Shown here: positions 29,612-38,387 of the stretch, in pieces
Layout: each line of letters begins with the position of its first letter
Position numbering within the stretch: the stretch's first letter is position 1
DNA from: Phreatobacter cathodiphilus
GTDB taxonomy: Bacteria; Pseudomonadota; Alphaproteobacteria; Rhizobiales; Phreatobacteraceae
Direction: 5' to 3'
Length of the DNA stretch: 64,000 nucleotides
Assembly: GCF_003008515.1 (NCBI RefSeq)
Contig: NZ_CP027668.1
Coordinates: forward strand, 2,286,001-2,350,000
The notes under the pieces: generated by a model
Databases searched by the model: none
The model's input: only the letters and a program-made list of their open reading frames with translations
Told to the model about the DNA's origin: nothing
Position numbers and translations under genes: made by a program

Positions 29612-30225
29612 GACGACAGTTCCTTCAGACCCATCCGGATCAGCGTCTGCGTGTTCGCTTCCTCGCCCGCCTTCTTCGCCGCCGCCGCGATGGCGGCCGC
29701 CGCCTGGGGCTGGCCGTAGCCGAGATTGGTCAGCGCCGAGATGGCGTCGGCGACCGGGCCTGCCACACGCTTCTCGTCGACGTCGCCGGCGAGCTTGGCG
29801 AGAGCCGGATCGATGTCGGTGAAGCCCGGCGCCTTGTCCTTGAGCTCGGTGATGATGCGCTCGGCGACCTTCGGCCCGACGCCGTTGGCCCGGCCGATGG
29901 CCGCCTTGTCGCGCAGGGCAATGGCGCTGGCGAGGTCGGAGGCCTTCAGCGCCGAAAGCACCGACAGCGCCACCTTGGCGCCCACCCCCTGCACCGCCAG
30001 CAGCAGCCGGAACCACTCCCGCTCGAGGTCGTTGGCGAAGCCGTAGAGGCGGATCATGTCCTCGCGCACCATGGTCTCGATGGAGAGCACGGCCGCCTCG
30101 CCCGCCGCCGGCAGCGACTGCAGGGTGCGCGACGAACAGTGGACCACGTAGCCGACGCCGTGGACGTCGACGATGACCCAGTCCGGTCCGTAGCTGTCGA
30201 TGGTGCCCTTGAGCTTGCCGATCAT
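29608..30225 (-). CDS. ruvA: Holliday junction DNA helicase subunit RuvA
   Basis: Binds four-way junctions as a tetramer and loads RuvB. 205 residues. The N-terminal OB fold begins [15 protein letters not shown], the helix-hairpin-helix motifs are [13 protein letters not shown] and [13 protein letters not shown], and the C-terminal three-helix domain is [13 protein letters not shown], the RuvB-binding part. Length and order are standard. ruvC, which often precedes ruvA, is not in this window upstream; rnhB lies there on the opposite strand. Confidence 0.96.
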   Translation of the reverse strand: MIGKLKGTIDSYGPDWVIVDVHGVGYVVHCSSRTLQSLPAAGEAAVLSIETMVREDMIRLYGFANDLEREWFRLLLAVQGVGAKVALSVLSALKASDLASAIALRDKAAIGRANGVGPKVAERIITELKDKAPGFTDIDPALAKLAGDVDEKRVAGPVADAISALTNLGYGQPQAAAAIAAAAKKAGEEANTQTLIRMGLKELSS

Positions 30226-30260
30226 GTGAGGTCCGCCGGTTTGAGCCTGCGCTTATAGCG

Positions 30261-30529
30261 GATTCGCCGGCGGCGCGGTCCCCCCGTCGCCGGCCCCGGG
30301 GCCTCACGTCGTCCGCCGGCGCCCTCGTCCTGAATCACCACGTGAAGAACTTGAATCGGAATATGGAGACCGGAATCGGGACGGCAGGTTCTGCCGTCAA
30401 GAGCCTGGCATTAAACGACTTTTGGCGCTCGACCTGAATCGGAACGGGAAGGACGTCGGGGCGCGTTCCGCGGCTCCCCTTGCCCCCGCCGGCCCTTTTG
30501 GCGAGACAGGGTCATGGCCCAGCCGATTC
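30261..30529. promoter_or_regulatory. Cluster of GANTC sites between ruvA and rnhB
   Basis: Six GANTC sequences occur at 30261, 30332, 30353, 30373, 30436 and 30525, most within the 288-base divergent gap. In Alphaproteobacteria GANTC is methylated by CcrM in a cell-cycle-dependent way and can affect promoters. Several sites sit in a repeated TGAATCGGA-like context. Regulation by methylation is inferred, not shown. Confidence 0.5.
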
Positions 30530-31137
30530 CCACATTCGCCCTCGAGCGGCGCGCCCTTAAGCAGGGATTCGCCCCCGTCGCAGGGGTGGACGAGGCCGGC
30601 CGCGGCCCGCTCGCGGGGCCCGTCGTCGCCGCCGCAGTAATCCTCGACCCGAGCGCCATCCCCAAGGGCCTTGCCGATTCCAAGGTTCTCGACGCCACCC
30701 GCCGCGAAGAGCTCTACGCGGCGATCACCCGCTCCGCCCTCGCCTGCGCCATCGCCTCGTCGGGACCGCTGCGCATCGACGCCACGGACATCCGCAAGGC
30801 GACGCTCCACGCCATGAGTCGGGCCGTCGCCGGCCTCTCCCTGCCGGCGCGCCACGTTCTCGTGGACGGCCGCGACGTGCCGCCCCTCCCCCTCGGCGTC
30901 TCGGGCGAAGCCATCGTCGACGGCGACGCGCTGGTGCTCTCCATCGCCGCCGCCTCGATCCTCGCTAAGGTCCATCGCGACCGCCTGATGGTCCATGTCG
31001 ACGCCGCCCACCCCGGCTACGGCTTCGCCGTCCACAAGGGCTACGGGACGAAGGCGCACCGAGAGGCCATCGCGGCGCACGGCCCCTGCCTCCATCACCG
31101 CATGACCTTCGGCACGCTGAAGGCCACTGCCGAGTGA
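30514..31137 (+). CDS. rnhB: Ribonuclease HII
   Basis: Removes RNA from RNA-DNA hybrids and single ribonucleotides from DNA. 207 residues. The catalytic Asp-Glu pair is in [14 protein letters not shown], another catalytic Asp is in [10 protein letters not shown], and the C-terminal [16 protein letters not shown] motif is present. The ATG gives [13 protein letters not shown]. It is transcribed divergently from ruvA through a region rich in GANTC sites and converges with the uracil-DNA glycosylase gene. Confidence 0.95.
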   Translation: MAQPIPTFALERRALKQGFAPVAGVDEAGRGPLAGPVVAAAVILDPSAIPKGLADSKVLDATRREELYAAITRSALACAIASSGPLRIDATDIRKATLHAMSRAVAGLSLPARHVLVDGRDVPPLPLGVSGEAIVDGDALVLSIAAASILAKVHRDRLMVHVDAAHPGYGFAVHKGYGTKAHREAIAAHGPCLHHRMTFGTLKATAE

Positions 31138-31158
31138 GGCAGCCGCACTGTCGCGGGC

Positions 31159-31983
31159 TTACAGCTCCAGCGTCTTCCGGATCGTCAGCATGTCGCGCCA
31201 GGCGAGCCGCTTGGCGATGGGGCTGCGCAACAGATAGGCCGGATGCAGCGTCGCGATGGCCCGGATCGTTCGCCCGCCGGCCTCGTAACCCGTCATCCGC
31301 CCGCGCATCTTCATGATGCCCTTGAGGCCGAGCAGCGTCTCGGTGGAGGGCGCGCCGACGCAGACCAGCAGCTCCGGCGCCTTCAGCTCGATCTGCCGGC
31401 GCACGAAGGGCTCGCAGATGGCGATCTCCTGCGGCGTCGGGGTGCGGTTGCCGGGCGGGCGCCAGGGGATGATGTTGGCGATATAGGCGTTGGTCTGCCG
31501 GTCGAGGCCGACGGAGGCCAGCATCCTGTCGAGGAGCTGTCCGGACTTGCCGACGAAGGGCCGTCCCTCCATGTCCTCCTCGCGGCCCGGCGCCTCGCCC
31601 ACGAACATGACGCGGGCGTCGCGCGCACCGTCCTCGAAGACGGTGCGCGAGGCGGTCGCCTTCAGAGCGCAGCCCTCGAAAGCCTCGACGATGGCGCGGA
31701 GCTCGTCAAGGCTCTTCGCCGAGCGCGCCGCCTCCCGCGCCGCGGCCACCGCCGAATCGGGCGCCGGCGGCGCTCCTGCGGCGCTCACCGGCTGCGGCCG
31801 CGCCAGGGCCGGCGCGCGCGCGGCCTCCTGACGTGCGGCGAGAGCCTCGCGTCGGCGCGCTGCCTCCGCATCCGCCTCGGCGAAGCGGTCGACGGGATCC
31901 TCGCCGACGGCCACGTCCACCCCCGCGTCGCGGTAGAAGACGAGCAGCGCCTCGATTTCGTCCGGGGTGAGCGACAGGGTCAT
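31159..31983 (-). CDS. Family 4-like uracil-DNA glycosylase, variant Fe-S site
   Basis: Excises uracil from DNA. 274 residues with an N-terminal extension (about 1-95), then the core: VMFVGEAPGREEDMEGRPFVG, NIIPWRPPGNRTPTPQE and the catalytic-region TLHPAYLLR. Family 4 enzymes hold a 4Fe-4S cluster with four Cys. Here the first Cys position reads Phe (FEGCAL rather than C-x2-C) and the third reads Trp (PWRPP rather than KCRPP); the second and fourth are kept. This fits a variant I recall as common in rhizobia. Whether it binds a cluster is open. Confidence 0.88.
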   Translation of the reverse strand: MTLSLTPDEIEALLVFYRDAGVDVAVGEDPVDRFAEADAEAARRREALAARQEAARAPALARPQPVSAAGAPPAPDSAVAAAREAARSAKSLDELRAIVEAFEGCALKATASRTVFEDGARDARVMFVGEAPGREEDMEGRPFVGKSGQLLDRMLASVGLDRQTNAYIANIIPWRPPGNRTPTPQEIAICEPFVRRQIELKAPELLVCVGAPSTETLLGLKGIMKMRGRMTGYEAGGRTIRAIATLHPAYLLRSPIAKRLAWRDMLTIRKTLEL

Positions 31984-32000
31984 GGGCCCATCATAAGCGA

Positions 32001-32032
32001 AAGGCCGGAGCGCTGCGACCCGCTCCGGCCTT
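32001..32032 (-). terminator. Hairpin terminator after the transglutaminase-like gene
   Basis: A perfect 12-bp stem, AAGGCCGGAGCG with CGCTCCGGCCTT, has an 8-base loop, and the minus-strand transcript continues with TCGCTT. It separates the gene at 32084 from the uracil-DNA glycosylase gene downstream. The U run is poor. Confidence 0.65.
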
Positions 32033-32083
32033 GCGTCTCCACCCGCTGCGACCGCCGGGGAGACGAAACGAGATGGTGGGAGG

Positions 32084-32710
32084 TCAGCGCCGCGGATTGG
32101 CCACGAGCTGCGGGCCGGCGGCGCCGCCGTTCAGCGAAACCCACTGGTTCGGGTCGGTCGGCGACTGACGCTTGATGAAGCGGTAGCCGGTCTCGTGCCA
32201 GAGCTTCACCTCGTTGGTGAAGTTGTCGAGGATGTAGTCGCCGCGGTCGGTGACGACGGTCAGGATGGCATGGCCGTCACCCTTGAGGTCGCGGACGACG
32301 GTGATCAGCATGGCCTCGCGCGGCACGCCGAGGGCGATCAGCCGGCGCTTCTTCTCCAGCACCAGATCCTCGCAGTCGCCCTTTCCTCCGACCGGATAGG
32401 TCCAGTATTCCTCGACGCCGAAATGATCCATGTCGGTCACCTGCTCGATCTCCCGGTTGACCTGGAGATTGACGCGGGCGAGTTGCGCGAAGGCGGCGGA
32501 GGTGAGGGTGACGGTGCGGGCGACCGGCGAGCGCTCGGCGCAGTCCGCCGGATTCTCGCCGCAGAACTGGACCCAGCCGATCGGCGCCGAGGTGACCGCG
32601 CCCGCCGTCAGCGACGCGAGCCGGCGTGCGCCCTGCTGGGCGAGAGCACCGTCGGCGAGGCCGGCGATGCCGAGAGCTGCGAACAAAAACCAGGACGCAA
32701 AGCGAAACAT
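32084..32710 (-). CDS. Transglutaminase-like cysteine proteinase, BTLCP family
   Basis: An exported protein of the bacterial transglutaminase-like cysteine proteinase family. 208 residues. The signal peptide ends ALAQQG (about residue 25). Probable catalytic residues are Cys in GKGDCEDLVLEK, His in GDGHAILTVVTD and Asp in YILDNF. In other bacteria this family (including LapG) cleaves surface adhesins or modifies envelope proteins; the substrate here is unknown and no adhesin is nearby. I chose the ATG giving MFRFASWFL because AGGGG precedes it. Its upstream region is A/T-rich and divergent from ETF-QO. Confidence 0.9.
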   Translation of the reverse strand: MFRFASWFLFAALGIAGLADGALAQQGARRLASLTAGAVTSAPIGWVQFCGENPADCAERSPVARTVTLTSAAFAQLARVNLQVNREIEQVTDMDHFGVEEYWTYPVGGKGDCEDLVLEKKRRLIALGVPREAMLITVVRDLKGDGHAILTVVTDRGDYILDNFTNEVKLWHETGYRFIKRQSPTDPNQWVSLNGGAAGPQLVANPRR

Positions 32711-32968
32711 GGGTGAGAACCCCTGAACCAACGATGACTGCCCTGCGACCCGGGTCCATTAATCTCCTGTTAATCATTGCGGCTCAAGTGCGATGTTAAG
32801 ACATCCTTAAGAGATCTTTCCAATTGGTTAACGGGTGATGCGCCGGCGCAACGCCGCAGGGCGCAACCCTCCCCCGGTCGATGCGTTGTCATCGGCGGTA
32901 AGCCGTGCTTTAGAAATCGACAAAAGTCGCATGGGGCTGCCGGCCCCCGTGAATCACGAGGGATCTCA

Positions 32969-34645
32969 ATGGCCGAACCGATGGACCTGCCCGAGCGCGA
33001 GGGCATGGACTACGACGTCGTCATCGTCGGCGCCGGCCCGGCCGGCCTTTCCGCGGCCATCCGCCTGAAGCAGCTCGACGAGAACCTGACCGTCGTGGTG
33101 GTGGAAAAAGGCTCCGAGGTCGGCGCCCATATCCTCTCGGGCGCGGTGATCGACCCCACGGGCCTCGACGCCCTGCTGCCCGACTGGCGCGAGGATCCCG
33201 ACCGCCCGCTCAAGCAGCAGGTCACCGACGACCGCTTCTATTTCCTCGGGCCCGCGGGCGGCCTGCGCCTGCCCAACTTCGGCATGCCGAAGCTGATGAA
33301 CAACCACGGCAACTTCATCGGCTCACTCGGCAACGTGACGAAGTGGCTGGCGGCGCGCGCCGAGGCGCTCGGCGTCGAGATCTATCCGGGCTTCGCCGCG
33401 GCGGAAGTTCTGTTCGACGAGAAGGGCGCCGTGACCGGCATCGCCACCGGCGACATGGGCATCGCCCGCGACGGCGAGGTCACCGACCGCTTCACCCGCG
33501 GCATGGAGCTACGCGGCAAATACACGCTCTTCGCCGAAGGCGCCCGCGGCCATCTCACCAAACAGCTCATCAAGCGCTTCAAGCTTGATGAGGGCCGCGA
33601 GCCCGGCAAATACGGCATCGGCCTGAAGGAGATCTGGCAGGTCAAGCCGGAGAACCACAAGCCCGGCCTCGTGCAGCACTCCTTCGGCTGGCCGCTGGAC
33701 ATGAAGACCGGCGGCGGCTCCTTCCTCTACCACGCCGAGGACAACCTGGTTTACGTCGGCTTCGTCGTTCACCTGAACTATGAGAACCCGACCCTCTCGC
33801 CCTTCGACGAGTTCCAGCGTTTCAAGCATCACCCCATGGTCCGCCCCGTGCTGGAGGGCGGCAAGCGCCTCTCCTACGGCGCCCGCGCCATCACCGAGGG
33901 CGGCTGGCAGTCGGTCCCGAAACTCGCCTTCCCCGGCGGCGCCCTGATCGGCTGCGCGGCGGGCCTCGTCAACGTGCCCCGCATCAAGGGCTCCCACAAC
34001 GCGGTCCACTCCGGCATGCTCGCGGCCGAGCACCTGGTCCAGGCGCTGACCGCCGGCCGCGCCCATGACGAGCTCGCCTCCTACGAGGCGAGCTGGCGCT
34101 CCAGCGCGGTGGGCAAGGACCTCTGGACGGTCCGCAACGTCAAGCCGCTCTGGTCCAAGTTCGGCACCATCGGCGGCGTCATCCTCGGCGGCATCGACAT
34201 GTGGATCAATTCGATCCTCGGCGTCTCGCCCTTCGGCACGCTGAAGCACGGCAAGGCGGACTTCGAGACCCTGAAGCCCATCGATCAGGTGAAGCCGATC
34301 GTCTATCCCAAGCCCGACGGCGTCATCTCCTTCGACAAGCTGTCGAGCGTCTTCATCTCGAACACCAATCACGAGGAGGACCAGCCGGTCCACCTGCAGT
34401 TGAAGGACCCCTCTGTCCCGATCCGCGAGAACCTGCCGAAATATGGCGAGCCGGCCCGGCTCTACTGTCCGGCCGGCGTCTACGAGGTCGTCTATGCCGA
34501 CCCCGCCGCGAGAACCGACCCGAAGTTCGTCATCAACGCGCAGAACTGCGTCCACTGCAAAACCTGCGACATCAAGGACCCCGCCCAGAACATCAACTGG
34601 GTGACGCCCGAGGGCGGCGGCGGGCCGAACTATCCGGGGATGTGA
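32969..34645 (+). CDS. Electron transfer flavoprotein-ubiquinone oxidoreductase
   Basis: A membrane-associated FAD/4Fe-4S enzyme that passes electrons from ETF to ubiquinone in fatty-acid and amino-acid oxidation. 558 residues. The FAD-binding Rossmann motif is DVVIVGAGPAGLSAAIRL near residue 15, and the C-terminal cluster ligands are CPAGVYEVVY and QNCVHCKTCDIKDP, followed by GGGGPNYPGM. I chose the ATG giving MAEPMDLPEREGMDYD because GAGGG lies six bases upstream. The gene is a single unit with a clear terminator. Confidence 0.96.
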   Translation: MAEPMDLPEREGMDYDVVIVGAGPAGLSAAIRLKQLDENLTVVVVEKGSEVGAHILSGAVIDPTGLDALLPDWREDPDRPLKQQVTDDRFYFLGPAGGLRLPNFGMPKLMNNHGNFIGSLGNVTKWLAARAEALGVEIYPGFAAAEVLFDEKGAVTGIATGDMGIARDGEVTDRFTRGMELRGKYTLFAEGARGHLTKQLIKRFKLDEGREPGKYGIGLKEIWQVKPENHKPGLVQHSFGWPLDMKTGGGSFLYHAEDNLVYVGFVVHLNYENPTLSPFDEFQRFKHHPMVRPVLEGGKRLSYGARAITEGGWQSVPKLAFPGGALIGCAAGLVNVPRIKGSHNAVHSGMLAAEHLVQALTAGRAHDELASYEASWRSSAVGKDLWTVRNVKPLWSKFGTIGGVILGGIDMWINSILGVSPFGTLKHGKADFETLKPIDQVKPIVYPKPDGVISFDKLSSVFISNTNHEEDQPVHLQLKDPSVPIRENLPKYGEPARLYCPAGVYEVVYADPAARTDPKFVINAQNCVHCKTCDIKDPAQNINWVTPEGGGGPNYPGM

Positions 34646-34650
34646 GACGA

Positions 34651-34672
34651 GGGCGCCTGCGGGCGCCCTTTT
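34651..34672 (+). terminator. Intrinsic terminator after ETF-QO
   Basis: The stem GGGCGCC with GGCGCCC, loop TGCG, is followed by TTTT, starting six bases after the stop codon. Confidence 0.85.
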
Positions 34673-34752
34673 CGTCTGCGGCGGCCGCCCTGCACACCTG
34701 AAGTGCCGAGCGCAGGCTCAAGAACCGGCCCGGGGCCCGGGATCGCGCGCGC

Positions 34753-35163
34753 TCACCGCGGCGGCGGGAACTTCTCGAAGGCCGGCACGCCCTCGGGGAT
34801 GAGGTGGAACGGTTGCGCCTCGGACGTGTAGAACACCACGTCAGGCCCGCCATAGACGGAGGGATCGTCCAGCCCGCCGACCTTGAGGATCACCGCGTTC
34901 TTGCGCCGCGGGGACAGTGTGGCGAGGTGGGTCCCGCAGGTCGCGCAGAACTCGCGCGTCACCGGGTTCTCGAGATCGGGGCGGCTGTAGCGCGCCGGCT
35001 CGCCCTGCACATAGCGAAAGCCCTCGACCGGCACCGCCATGAAATAGTTCTCGGCCCCGCCGGAGATTGTCTGGCACTCGCGGCAATGGCACTCGCCGCG
35101 AAACATCGGCTCGCCCGCCACCTCGTAGCGCAGCGCGCCGCAATAGCATCCGCCCGTCAGCAT
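34753..35163 (-). CDS. GFA family zinc-binding protein
   Basis: A 136-residue cytoplasmic protein of the CENP-V/GFA family, named after glutathione-dependent formaldehyde-activating enzyme. Zinc ligands are clear: GGCYCGAL at the N-terminus, ECHCRECQ near residue 27, and FCATCGTH near 73. The GLDDPSVY segment is conserved in the family. Most members have no proven activity, so the formaldehyde role should not be assumed. It is a single gene, convergent with ETF-QO. Confidence 0.9.
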   Translation of the reverse strand: MLTGGCYCGALRYEVAGEPMFRGECHCRECQTISGGAENYFMAVPVEGFRYVQGEPARYSRPDLENPVTREFCATCGTHLATLSPRRKNAVILKVGGLDDPSVYGGPDVVFYTSEAQPFHLIPEGVPAFEKFPPPR

Positions 35164-35255
35164 GGTCGTCTCCCGGCCCGCCGCGTCTGCCGGCGGCGCG
35201 GCGGAAGGCTAGAGCGGCACCGCCGATCTGGCGAGGCCGGCCGTTGGGCAGACCC

Positions 35256-35660
35256 TCAGCCCCTGACGCGGTGAAGCGTCATGCGGTGGCCGTTGCCGCA
35301 GCGCGACGAGATGCGGTCGCGGCTCTCCAGCGTCACCGAGCACCAGGTCTCGGAGGTGCGGCTGCCGTCGGCGCAGCGGCCGCGGAAGTTCAGCCGCGAG
35401 GTGAAGCCGGTGAGCCGGCCGCGCCCCTCCGTGCCGCAGCGGCCGGCCGCCTGGGTGGTGAAGAGCTCGCGGGCGACGATGGAGGCGCCGCTGACGCGGA
35501 TTTCGACGCCGGCGCGGCCGCCCGGCTGCGAGGCCCAGAAGCCGGCGAAGTCGGCGCCGCGCAGGCGCTGCCCCTGCCCCGGGGCGGGAGCCTGGGCCGC
35601 CGCGAGGGCCGGCATCGCCAGAAGGGCGGTCAGGGCGAGAAGGAGCGCGCGCATGATCAT
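35256..35660 (-). CDS. Small secreted Arg/Gly-rich protein
   Basis: A 134-residue exported protein; the signal peptide ends ALAAAQA (about residue 24). The mature domain has several short strands with Arg and Gly and at least four Cys (GRCGTE, GRCADG, TWCSV, SRCGNG), probably two disulfides. The pattern FAGFWASQPGGRAGVEIRVSG resembles a small beta-barrel. I do not recognise the family. The start may be the ATG at 35660 or the one two codons later. It lies 92 bases upstream of the GFA gene on the same strand. Confidence 0.6.
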   Translation of the reverse strand: MIMRALLLALTALLAMPALAAAQAPAPGQGQRLRGADFAGFWASQPGGRAGVEIRVSGASIVARELFTTQAAGRCGTEGRGRLTGFTSRLNFRGRCADGSRTSETWCSVTLESRDRISSRCGNGHRMTLHRVRG

Positions 35661-35824
35661 GGGTCCAGTGTGCCGCATCTTGCGGCGAATCCGTGGCGCC
35701 ACCCTAGCGCCGAAGCGCGCCCGCCGCGACGGCCTGCCCAACGGCCGGTCGAGGGAACCTCCAGCCGTCATGACGGTTGCACCCGGATGGCCCATGCTGC
35801 GCCGTCGACCCTCAGGAGTTCCCC

Positions 35825-36247
35825 ATGAATCGTTCCGCAAGCGCCGTCTGGCACGGCACCGGCCGCGACGGCAAAGGCACGCTCACCACCCAGTCGGGCG
35901 TGCTCGACGGCACCTCCTATTCCTTCACCACCCGTTTCGAGGACGAGAAGGGCACCAATCCGGAAGAGCTCATCGCGGCCGCCCACGCCGGCTGCTTCAC
36001 CATGGCGCTGGCTTTTGCGCTGCAGTCGAAGGGCCTGACCCCCACCGAGCTGAAGACCGAGGCGGTGGTCTCCCTGGAGAAGGACGGCGCCGGCTTCAAG
36101 GTGTCGAAATCGGCCCTCACGCTCTCGGCCCATGTTCCCGGCATTTCGGCCGAGGATTTTGCCGAGGTGGCGAAGGGCGCCAAGGAGGGCTGCCCGATCT
36201 CGAAGCTGCTCAATGCCGAGATCACCCTCGACGCCTCGCTCGTCTGA
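35825..36247 (+). CDS. OsmC family peroxiredoxin
   Basis: Reduces organic hydroperoxides with a Cys pair. 140 residues. Motifs include the start SASAVWHGTGRDGKG, TNPEELIAAAHAGCFTMAL with the peroxidatic Cys, and KGAKEGCPISKLL with the second Cys. OsmC proteins usually defend against hydroperoxides in stationary or osmotic stress. The open frame runs upstream, but the ATG at 35825 after CAGGAG-type bases gives the standard start. A strong terminator follows. Confidence 0.93.
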   Translation: MNRSASAVWHGTGRDGKGTLTTQSGVLDGTSYSFTTRFEDEKGTNPEELIAAAHAGCFTMALAFALQSKGLTPTELKTEAVVSLEKDGAGFKVSKSALTLSAHVPGISAEDFAEVAKGAKEGCPISKLLNAEITLDASLV

Positions 36248-36270
36248 CCTCGATCCCGCGCCCAAAGATT

Positions 36271-36301
36271 GCGCCCCGGTTACCGTGCCGGGGCGCTTTT
36301 T
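36271..36301 (+). terminator. Intrinsic terminator after osmC-like gene
   Basis: The stem GCGCCCCGG at 36271-36279 with CCGGGGCGC at 36288-36296, loop of eight bases, is followed by TTTTT. It lies 23 bases after the stop codon. Confidence 0.9.
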
Positions 36302-36387
36302 CGTCAAAGACCGCGCCCGCGTTAAGCCCGCCCTCATACCTCCCGTGTCACGATCGAGGCTCTGTTCCGCTCCCACAGCGAGGGCTC

Positions 36388-37146
36388 ATGGCCGACGACG
36401 TGGCAATGAACTTCCGCAAGCAGCGCGGCCGCGCCGGCGACCGCGAGGCCGATCCGTCCTCCGGCGGCGTGTCCATGCTGGCGCTGATCGTCTGCGCCGC
36501 CGGCCTCGGCTTCGGCGGCTTCGCTCTCGCCACCGGCTCCCTCACCCTGCCGGGCGTGCCGCGCATGGCCGCCCTCTGGCAGGCCCCCGGCCCGGCGGGC
36601 CCGGCCGCGACCGAAGACGGCGGCCCGCGCATCATGTCGCTCGTCCCCGGCGTCCGGGAATCCGTCACCGCCACCACCGGCATGCAGCTCGTCGGCACCT
36701 CCGCCGTGGCCATGACCTACACGCCCGTCGGCCCCGTGGTTTTGCGCAAGCCCGGCGGCTATGTGGAGATCGACGGGCCGCGCCTCCTGCCCCCGCCCCT
36801 CGGTCCGCGCCGCACCGGCAACGGCGTGCTCGACCACGCCGCCCATCTTGCCAACGACCTGCGTGCCCTCGCCTACACGCCTTGCGACAGCCATTTGCGC
36901 CATCTGGCGGCGGCCAACATCACACTCTTCGTCGCCGGCTTCATGCCGCCGCGCACGCCGGTCGACCCGCGCGCCGCGGCCGACACCGCCTTCTGGCGCC
37001 GACCGGAGGCGAGCGTGGTGCGCCGCGCCGTCGTGCCGCTGGCCGAAAAGGGCGCCCTCGCCCCGGCCGATTTCGGCCTCGACGCCTCCCCCCAGGCGCG
37101 CGGCCTCTTCGAGGGCGTGACCCTCGGCCGGGTCACCTGCGGTTAA
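36388..37146 (+). CDS. Membrane-anchored hypothetical protein
   Basis: A 252-residue protein. A basic N-terminus (RKQRGRAGDRE) and one membrane segment (about 29-50) put the rest outside the cytoplasm. The mature region is rich in Pro, Arg and Ala, with GPVVLRKPGGYVEIDGPRLLPPP in the middle and two Cys (TPCDSH and the C-terminal VTCG). I recognise no family. The chosen ATG gives MADDVAMNFRKQR after GCGAGGG. It lies 81 bases before the small membrane gene at 37228. Confidence 0.6.
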   Translation: MADDVAMNFRKQRGRAGDREADPSSGGVSMLALIVCAAGLGFGGFALATGSLTLPGVPRMAALWQAPGPAGPAATEDGGPRIMSLVPGVRESVTATTGMQLVGTSAVAMTYTPVGPVVLRKPGGYVEIDGPRLLPPPLGPRRTGNGVLDHAAHLANDLRALAYTPCDSHLRHLAAANITLFVAGFMPPRTPVDPRAAADTAFWRRPEASVVRRAVVPLAEKGALAPADFGLDASPQARGLFEGVTLGRVTCG

Positions 37147-37227
37147 CCAGAAGTGCACTGCCGCTATTTCGCCGGAATCACTGTGTGACATAGTGCAACG
37201 CATCATTGAGGCCCGCGGGAGAGAATC

Positions 37228-37389
37228 ATGCCGCCAGTCCTGATGGGGGCCGCGGTCGCGGTCGTCGTGATCGCCACCTATGTTCTCGTCCGCAGGTCGC
37301 TGCAGACGCAGTTGAAGCCGGTACGCGCGCAGCAGGGCGTCCGCCGCCTGCGCCGCGATCCCGTAACGGGCGAATACCGCCCGTTCTGA
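37228..37389 (+). CDS. Small membrane protein, 53 residues
   Basis: A short gene that is easily missed. It encodes MPPVLMGAAVAVVVIATYVLV as one membrane helix, then a basic cytoplasmic-looking tail ending RRDPVTGEYRPF. A GGGAGAG ribosome site lies just before the ATG, and the tail motif with D-P-V-T-G-E-Y-x-P is reminiscent of small conserved proteins in alphaproteobacteria. The glyQ gene starts 68 bases later, so this may share its transcript. Confidence 0.6.
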   Translation: MPPVLMGAAVAVVVIATYVLVRRSLQTQLKPVRAQQGVRRLRRDPVTGEYRPF

Positions 37390-37457
37390 CGGCGGTTGAC
37401 CCCCTCGCACCCGGTCTTTAAGGGACGGCACTCACCGTCCCGACAGGCCGCTCCGCG

Positions 37458-38387
37458 ATGTCTCGATCCGATCTGCCGCCGCACATGCGGCCCGACCGCT
37501 CGTTCCAGGGCCTGATCCTGGCGCTCCAGGCCTTCTGGGCGGAGCAGGGCTGCGTCATCCTCCAGCCCTACGACATGGAGGTCGGTGCCGGCACCTCCCA
37601 TCCCGGCACCATGCTGCGCTCCCTCGGGCCGAAGCCGTGGAACGCCGCCTATGTGCAGCCCTCCCGCCGGCCCAAGGACGGCCGCTACGGCGAGAACCCG
37701 AACCGGCTGCAGCACTACTACCAGTTCCAGGTGATCCTGAAGCCGAACCCGCCGAACCTGCAGGAGCTCTATCTCGGCTCGCTGGAGGCGATCGGCCTCG
37801 ACCCGAAGCTGCACGACATCCGCTTCGTCGAGGACGACTGGGAGAACCCGACGCTCGGCGCCTGGGGCCTCGGCTGGGAGTGCTGGTGCGACGGCATGGA
37901 GGTGAGCCAGTTCACCTACTTCCAGCAGGTGGCCGGCATCGAATGCGCCCCCGTCTCGGGCGAACTGACCTACGGCCTCGAGCGCCTCGCCTGCTACCTG
38001 CAGAACGTCGAGAGCATCATGGAGCTGAACTTCAACGGCCGCGAAGGGCCTGAGAAGGTCACCTACCGCGAGGTATTCCTGCAGGCCGAGCAGGAATATT
38101 CACGCTACAATTTCGAACATGCCGACACCGCCGCCCTGTTCCGCCGTTTCGCCGAGGCGGAAGCCGAATGCCGCTCGCTCCTCGGCAAGGGCGAGAGCGG
38201 CGAGCGCCACCTGATGGTCCAGCCGGCCTATGACCAGTGCCTCAAGGCCGGCCACGCCTTCAACCTGCTCGACGCCCGCGGCGTCATCTCGGTGACCGAG
38301 CGGCAGAGCTACATTTTGAGGGTGCGCGAACTGGCGAAGGCCTGCGGCGCCGCCTGGCTGAAGACCGAAGCGGGTGGAGCCGCCTGA
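37458..38387 (+). CDS. glyQ: Glycyl-tRNA synthetase alpha subunit
   Basis: The catalytic subunit of the bacterial alpha2-beta2 glycyl-tRNA synthetase. 309 residues. Family motifs include [27 protein letters not shown] split over residues 34-60, [28 protein letters not shown], and EGWECWCDG-like [19 protein letters not shown]. In most bacteria glyS follows directly. Here a secreted-protein gene (overlapping by one base) and a DUF559 gene separate it from glyS by nearly 1.2 kb. Confidence 0.97.
   Translation: MSRSDLPPHMRPDRSFQGLILALQAFWAEQGCVILQPYDMEVGAGTSHPGTMLRSLGPKPWNAAYVQPSRRPKDGRYGENPNRLQHYYQFQVILKPNPPNLQELYLGSLEAIGLDPKLHDIRFVEDDWENPTLGAWGLGWECWCDGMEVSQFTYFQQVAGIECAPVSGELTYGLERLACYLQNVESIMELNFNGREGPEKVTYREVFLQAEQEYSRYNFEHADTAALFRRFAEAEAECRSLLGKGESGERHLMVQPAYDQCLKAGHAFNLLDARGVISVTERQSYILRVRELAKACGAAWLKTEAGGAA

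Noticed and set aside
29612-30307. Long N-terminal extension of RuvB
   Set aside because: It overlaps all of ruvA in another frame; the TTG at the ruvA stop gives the normal RuvB length.
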